A stretch of 16,991 nucleotides of DNA from Holosporales bacterium (lineage in GTDB: Bacteria > Pseudomonadota > Alphaproteobacteria > UBA3830 > JAIRMZ01): contig JAITIJ010000054.1 in NCBI GenBank assembly GCA_031279495.1, positions 1-16,991 on the forward strand, written 5' to 3'. Every line of letters begins with the position of its first letter. The stretch's first letter is position 1. The notes under the pieces were generated by a model. That model did not search any database and had not been told where the DNA came from. It was given only the letters and a program-made list of their open reading frames with translations. Below are positions 14,060 through 16,991 of this stretch, piece by piece. The translations under genes and the position numbers were made by a program.

Positions 14060-15463
14060 ATGCAGCCGAAAATCCTAATCATTGACGACGAACCGGAAAT
14101 ACGCCGCCTTATGTCGGAAATCCTTGAAGATGATGGATGTAGTACAATCTGTGCGGGAGATGTGGTAGAGGCTCTGCGTTTGACGGAAACGCAAACACCT
14201 ACTATGGCATTTCTGGATTTGTGGCTGCATGAGGATGTTTCTGGTGGGCTTAAAGGCCTTGAGTGTTTACGAGAACGCTTTCCGGATGCGCCTGTTGTTA
14301 TGATCTCTGGTCATGGGACCATTGAGATCGCTCTTGATGCAATCCGTAAAGGAGCGTTTGATTTCATCGAAAAACCGTTTGCAACAGAGCGTTTACTTTC
14401 TACCGCACGATGCGCCTGTGAAATGGCGCGACTAAAGAAAGAAAACACGCATTTACGCTATAAAAAGCGCTTAGAAACATGCCTTATTGGAAGTTCTTCT
14501 GCACTTAATAACGTTCAGAAGTTGATAGACAAAGTTGCTCCCACTAACAGCCGTGTTTTTATCCATAGCCCTATAGGGGCCGGTGGTGAGAGCATCGCCT
14601 TAGCGATACACGAGAAATCTTCCAGGCAGAAAGCGTCCTTTATCACGGTAAATTGCTCTGTTATGAATTCTGAGCGCTTGGATAAAGACCTTTTTGGAGA
14701 AGAGAGCGCTAGCGTAGTTCATATGGGCCTTTTGGAGCAAGCTGCAGGAGGGACGCTTTTCCTCGAAGACATCACGGATATGCCGATTGATATTCAAGCA
14801 AAATTACTGCGTGTTCTGCAGAATGGTGCTTTTACTCGTATCGGGGGAACGCACTCTATCTCAACAGATGTGCGCATCATTAGTTCCACTTCAATGCGGC
14901 AGAAAGATCTTCACTTTGAGAGTGGCGGTTTTCGCCAAGACTTGTATTATCGATTAAGTATAGTCCCGATTGACATTCCGCCCTTAACGGAACGTCGAGA
15001 AGATATCGTGCCGCTTATCCAGCATTTTTTAACACACGCTGAGGCTTGTTTTGGTTTGGCGTCGCGGCGCCTGAGCGATGAGCTTCTTTCCGTCTTGCAG
15101 GCATATCATTGGCCAGGAAACATGCGCCAAGTGCGCAATGTCGTAGAGTGGATATTGATTATGGCCTCCGGATCGAGCACAGAGGAAATCGGCCTCAATT
15201 TTCTTCCTCCTGAGATTTCTCATTCTGCAGAAATCACGATGCCTGCGGCTCATGCAGCTAAATTGATTTCATTGTCTCTTAAAGACGCGCGCAGCCTTTT
15301 TGAGCACGACTATCTTATGGCGCAAGTTGAGCGCTTTTCTGGAAATATATCCCAAACTGCAGAGTTCATTGGCATGGAGCGCTCTGCTTTGCATCGAAAA
15401 CTGAAGAACTTACACGTTGCTGTTCGCAGAAAAGAAGAAAGAAAAACGCCGGAGCAGATGTAA
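14060..15463 (+). CDS. ntrX: NtrX-like response regulator with degenerate AAA+ domain
   Basis: Response regulator paired with NtrY. The receiver domain (1-120) is intact: acidic D9, D10 and E11, phospho-acceptor D53 and K105 (IEKPF). The central AAA+ domain (about 140-372) has the overall pattern of sigma54 activators (LFGEE, GLLEQAAGGTLFLEDITDMP, LLRVLQNGAFTRIGG, FRQDLYYRLSIVPI, HWPGNMRQVRN). However, Walker A reads SPIGAGGES (170-178), with Gly176 where Lys is expected, and Walker B reads LFLED instead of LFLDE. The GAFTGA loop is absent: nine residues lie between LFG and the next conserved Gly, against 15 in NtrC. NtrX proteins generally lack GAFTGA, but losing the Walker lysine is beyond that. 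The C-terminus (about 410-453) is a Fis-type helix-turn-helix (NISQTAEFIGMERSALHRKL). ATP hydrolysis is unlikely; DNA binding is probably kept. Confidence 0.93.
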   Translation: MQPKILIIDDEPEIRRLMSEILEDDGCSTICAGDVVEALRLTETQTPTMAFLDLWLHEDVSGGLKGLECLRERFPDAPVVMISGHGTIEIALDAIRKGAFDFIEKPFATERLLSTARCACEMARLKKENTHLRYKKRLETCLIGSSSALNNVQKLIDKVAPTNSRVFIHSPIGAGGESIALAIHEKSSRQKASFITVNCSVMNSERLDKDLFGEESASVVHMGLLEQAAGGTLFLEDITDMPIDIQAKLLRVLQNGAFTRIGGTHSISTDVRIISSTSMRQKDLHFESGGFRQDLYYRLSIVPIDIPPLTERREDIVPLIQHFLTHAEACFGLASRRLSDELLSVLQAYHWPGNMRQVRNVVEWILIMASGSSTEEIGLNFLPPEISHSAEITMPAAHAAKLISLSLKDARSLFEHDYLMAQVERFSGNISQTAEFIGMERSALHRKLKNLHVAVRRKEERKTPEQM

Positions 15464-15501
15464 ATTTGCTATGCGTTAGCTGTCGCCGAGAGGTGAGATG
15501 C

Positions 15502-15524
15502 CATAAGGTTCGCAGAACTGTATG
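15502..15524 (+). terminator. hairpin 38 bases after ntrX
   Basis: CATAAGGTTC (15502-15511) and GAACTGTATG (15515-15524) pair over ten positions, with one A-G mismatch and one G-U pair, around a 3-base loop. No clean T-run follows, so it is a moderate candidate for the end of the ntrYX transcript. Confidence 0.4.
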
Positions 15525-15826
15525 CTATTTGTATACGAGCTGCAGACCAACAAGACAAAAAACCGTTTTCAAGAATTAGTGTATCGCAAAAACGTTAGTA
15601 CAATTAGCTTTTTATTGGAGGAAGGAACCCTATCTTTCCGCTGTGTAATAGTCCTCTTCCACGAAAAGGCTAAAGCATAGTGGTAACAAAAGTCGCATCA
15701 ATGTTCTTGATTCACTTCATTGAGCAAAACCTAGCAACTTCTGTCTTATTGATGGATACAAATTTCGCTGCGCTGCGCATCTCACTCCCCTGTCTCTTCA
15801 CATAAGGTCGTGAAATTCGGCGCCTC
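15525..15826. other. gene-poor gap after ntrX, in the usual place of hfq
   Basis: No convincing gene. A 52-codon plus-strand ORF (ATG 15522 to TAG 15680) has no good ribosome site. It carries the stretch FQELVYRKNVSTISF (residues 16-30), which resembles the Sm2 motif of Hfq (LVYKHAISTI). No Sm1 part is readable upstream in any frame. A 34-codon ORF (15701-15805) also lacks a ribosome site. In alphaproteobacteria hfq commonly follows ntrX, so this may be an eroded remnant or chance. Confidence 0.4.
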
Positions 15827-15854
15827 TTTACAGAGGGCAAATTTCTTATATAAT
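15827..15854 (+). promoter_or_regulatory. strong sigma70-type promoter of folB-folKP
   Basis: TTTACA (15827-15832), a 16-base spacer, and a perfect TATAAT (15849-15854). The start would fall near 15861, about 27 bases before the folB ATG. A perfect inverted repeat CCTCT-TTAC-AGAGG (15823-15836) overlaps the -35 and could be an operator. Confidence 0.72.
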
Positions 15855-15887
15855 ATTTTCTTCCTGATTTAGCATCGCACGGGAGCC

Positions 15888-16262
15888 ATGAACGGAGAAT
15901 TGTACCTTAAAAGATATAGAACGCGCGCCATTCTCGGGTTCTACCCTTTCGAGAGAAAGCAACCGCGTGAAATTCTTGTAACCGTTATTCTGCGCTGGAC
16001 AACGCTCCCGCGCGCTTGCAAAAACGATCATTTACGAGAAGCTATCAATTACGAAGACATTTTGCGTATCGTAGACGAGTCCTTACAAAACCGTTCTTTT
16101 CTTCTGATCGAAAGGTTGGCGTGTTTTCTTTACGATGCAGTTCGTTCCTTTGTGACTACGGCGGAAAAGGGTAAAAATATAACTTTGCGTGTGGAGGCGA
16201 TAAAACCGTATCCTCCTGTTGCAGGATTGTCAGAGTCCTCTTTTATCTGCTCGGACTGGTAA
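15888..16262 (+). CDS. folB: dihydroneopterin aldolase
   Basis: Folate-pathway enzyme that splits 7,8-dihydroneopterin into 6-hydroxymethyl-dihydropterin and glycolaldehyde; forms an octameric ring in the cytoplasm. The 124 residues fit the family (about 115-125). Visible signatures: GFYPFERKQPREI (17-29) with E22, the pterin-anchoring Glu; INYEDILRIVDE (53-64) with Y55; LIERLACFLYDAV (73-85); and VEAIKPYPPV (102-111) with K106, the catalytic Lys. The ATG at 15888 is only two to three bases after a GGGAG, an unusually short spacing; no better in-frame start exists. It is first in an operon and is separated from the folK-folP gene by two bases, so all three folate steps are made together. Confidence 0.92.
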   Translation: MNGELYLKRYRTRAILGFYPFERKQPREILVTVILRWTTLPRACKNDHLREAINYEDILRIVDESLQNRSFLLIERLACFLYDAVRSFVTTAEKGKNITLRVEAIKPYPPVAGLSESSFICSDW

Positions 16263-16264
16263 GT

Positions 16265-16991
16265 GTGATCTGTCTATCCCTAGGGAGCAATATTGGTGAT
16301 CGCTTAGCGTATTTGCGATCTGCTCTGGCAGAGTTGGCAGTATTTTTTACGGTGCAAAAAACTTCTGTTGTGTTCGAAACGCAAGCGCTTCTGCCGCAAG
16401 GAACGCCAACTGATTGGGATACCCTTTATTGTAATATGGTTGTGGGAGGCACCTCGTCTTGCGCGCCAGAAGAGCTTCTTCATCGTCTTCAAGAAACAGA
16501 ACAACGCCTGGGGCGGCCTAAAGAGCACAAGACCTGGTCTCCGCGTTTCATCGATCTGGATATTCTTTTGTACGATGAAGTTACCATGGAATCCGACATT
16601 TTGACCATTCCGCACAAAGAGTTAAAAAATCGCCCTTTTCTTCAATCTCTGTTAGCGATGATGGGTGTATGGCCTTCAACCTTGGACGACTACACACCTG
16701 TGCGCAGTTTCGTCCTTGAGCCTAAGATCGTTGGGATCGTTAATGTCACGCCGGATTCTTTTTCAGATGGAGGGCGTTTTTTTGGGCCAAAGGCAGCAGT
16801 ACAACGCGCTCAAGACGTTTATGCGCAAGGAGCCACTATAGTTGAATTAGGGGCACAATCGACGCATCCCGGATATACAGAAATCTCGCCGCAAGAAGAA
16901 ATTGCCAGGCTGGAGCCAGTTTTGGAAAGATGTCAGAATATCCCTTGCCTGGGAATAGACACATATTTTGATGAAGTTGTCGGGTTTGCCC
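16265..16991 (+). CDS. folKP: FolK-FolP fusion: HPPK plus dihydropteroate synthase (3' end cut by window edge)
   Basis: A two-domain folate enzyme. Residues 1-about 145 are 6-hydroxymethyl-dihydropterin pyrophosphokinase: LSLGSNIGDRLAYLRSALAE (4-23), the catalytic block RPKEHKTWSPRFIDLDILLY (84-103), and IPHKELKNRPFLQSLL (115-130). From residue 154 dihydropteroate synthase begins without a stop: KIVGIVNVTPDSFSDGGRFF (154-173), then VELGAQSTHPG (193-203), where the family usually has DIGxESTRPG, then GIDTYFDEV (230-238), the start of the next strand. HPPK activates the pterin with ATP; DHPS joins it to p-aminobenzoate, the step blocked by sulfonamides. The GTG start at 16265 is two bases after folB and without a clear ribosome site, so coupled to it. 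242 codons are visible; a DHPS of normal length would need roughly 150 more. Fused FolK-FolP also occurs in Rickettsia and Chlamydiae. Confidence 0.92.
   Translation, partial: MICLSLGSNIGDRLAYLRSALAELAVFFTVQKTSVVFETQALLPQGTPTDWDTLYCNMVVGGTSSCAPEELLHRLQETEQRLGRPKEHKTWSPRFIDLDILLYDEVTMESDILTIPHKELKNRPFLQSLLAMMGVWPSTLDDYTPVRSFVLEPKIVGIVNVTPDSFSDGGRFFGPKAAVQRAQDVYAQGATIVELGAQSTHPGYTEISPQEEIARLEPVLERCQNIPCLGIDTYFDEVVGFA

Noticed and set aside
15500..15530. GGTTCG stretch as part of a tRNA T-arm
   Set aside because: No acceptor stem, anticodon arm or D-arm can be drawn around it; better explained as a plain hairpin.
15701..15805. 34-codon ORF before the folB promoter
   Set aside because: No ribosome site, no motif; length expected by chance.

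Overview
The window looks like a piece of an alphaproteobacterial chromosome, probably from a host-associated lineage with a reduced genome such as Holosporales or Rickettsiales-like bacteria. The evidence is: an NtrY/NtrX two-component pair; hrcA-grpE divergent from rph; xerD overlapping accA; a fused folK-folP gene; moderately AT-rich DNA; and signs of gene decay, namely a frameshifted hrcA and an NtrX with a damaged ATPase core. The lineage call is inference from gene content, not a database match. I saw no mobile element, CRISPR array, rRNA or tRNA.

Left part (1-4147, minus strand). An MBOAT O-acyltransferase of the AlgI type runs off the left edge with no stop. Next come a rubrerythrin (diiron peroxidase) and the heat-shock pair hrcA-grpE. 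HrcA is broken near its C-terminus by one extra base in a six-base homopolymer. GrpE carries an unusual cysteine cluster at its N-terminus. A 65-bp divergent promoter region separates hrcA from rph.

Middle part (4148-11256). RNase PH (rph) is followed by an XRE/S24-like phage-repressor-type regulator that lacks the expected protease residues. On the minus strand, a CNNM/CBS/CorC-family membrane protein overlaps rlmN. Divergently from it, a plus-strand operon reads: a 46-residue one-pass membrane protein, xerD, accA, and a family 9 glycosyltransferase. The first three overlap each other, and the glycosyltransferase follows after 12 bp.

Right part (11257-16991). A 580-bp gap holds a good sigma70-type promoter followed by about 190 bp of stem-loops ending in a 10-bp hairpin, which I read as a candidate structured RNA. 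Then come ntrY and ntrX (envelope or redox sensing). NtrX has lost the Walker A lysine and has an altered Walker B motif, and it has no GAFTGA loop. A 424-bp gap follows where alphaproteobacteria usually carry hfq; only a weakly Hfq-like 52-codon ORF is visible. A strong promoter then drives folB and a folK-folP fusion cut by the right edge (folate synthesis).

The most interesting points are the candidate RNA at 11448-11640, the frameshifted HrcA, the degenerate NtrX ATPase, the cysteine-rich GrpE head, the small membrane protein overlapping xerD, and the non-catalytic S24-like regulator.
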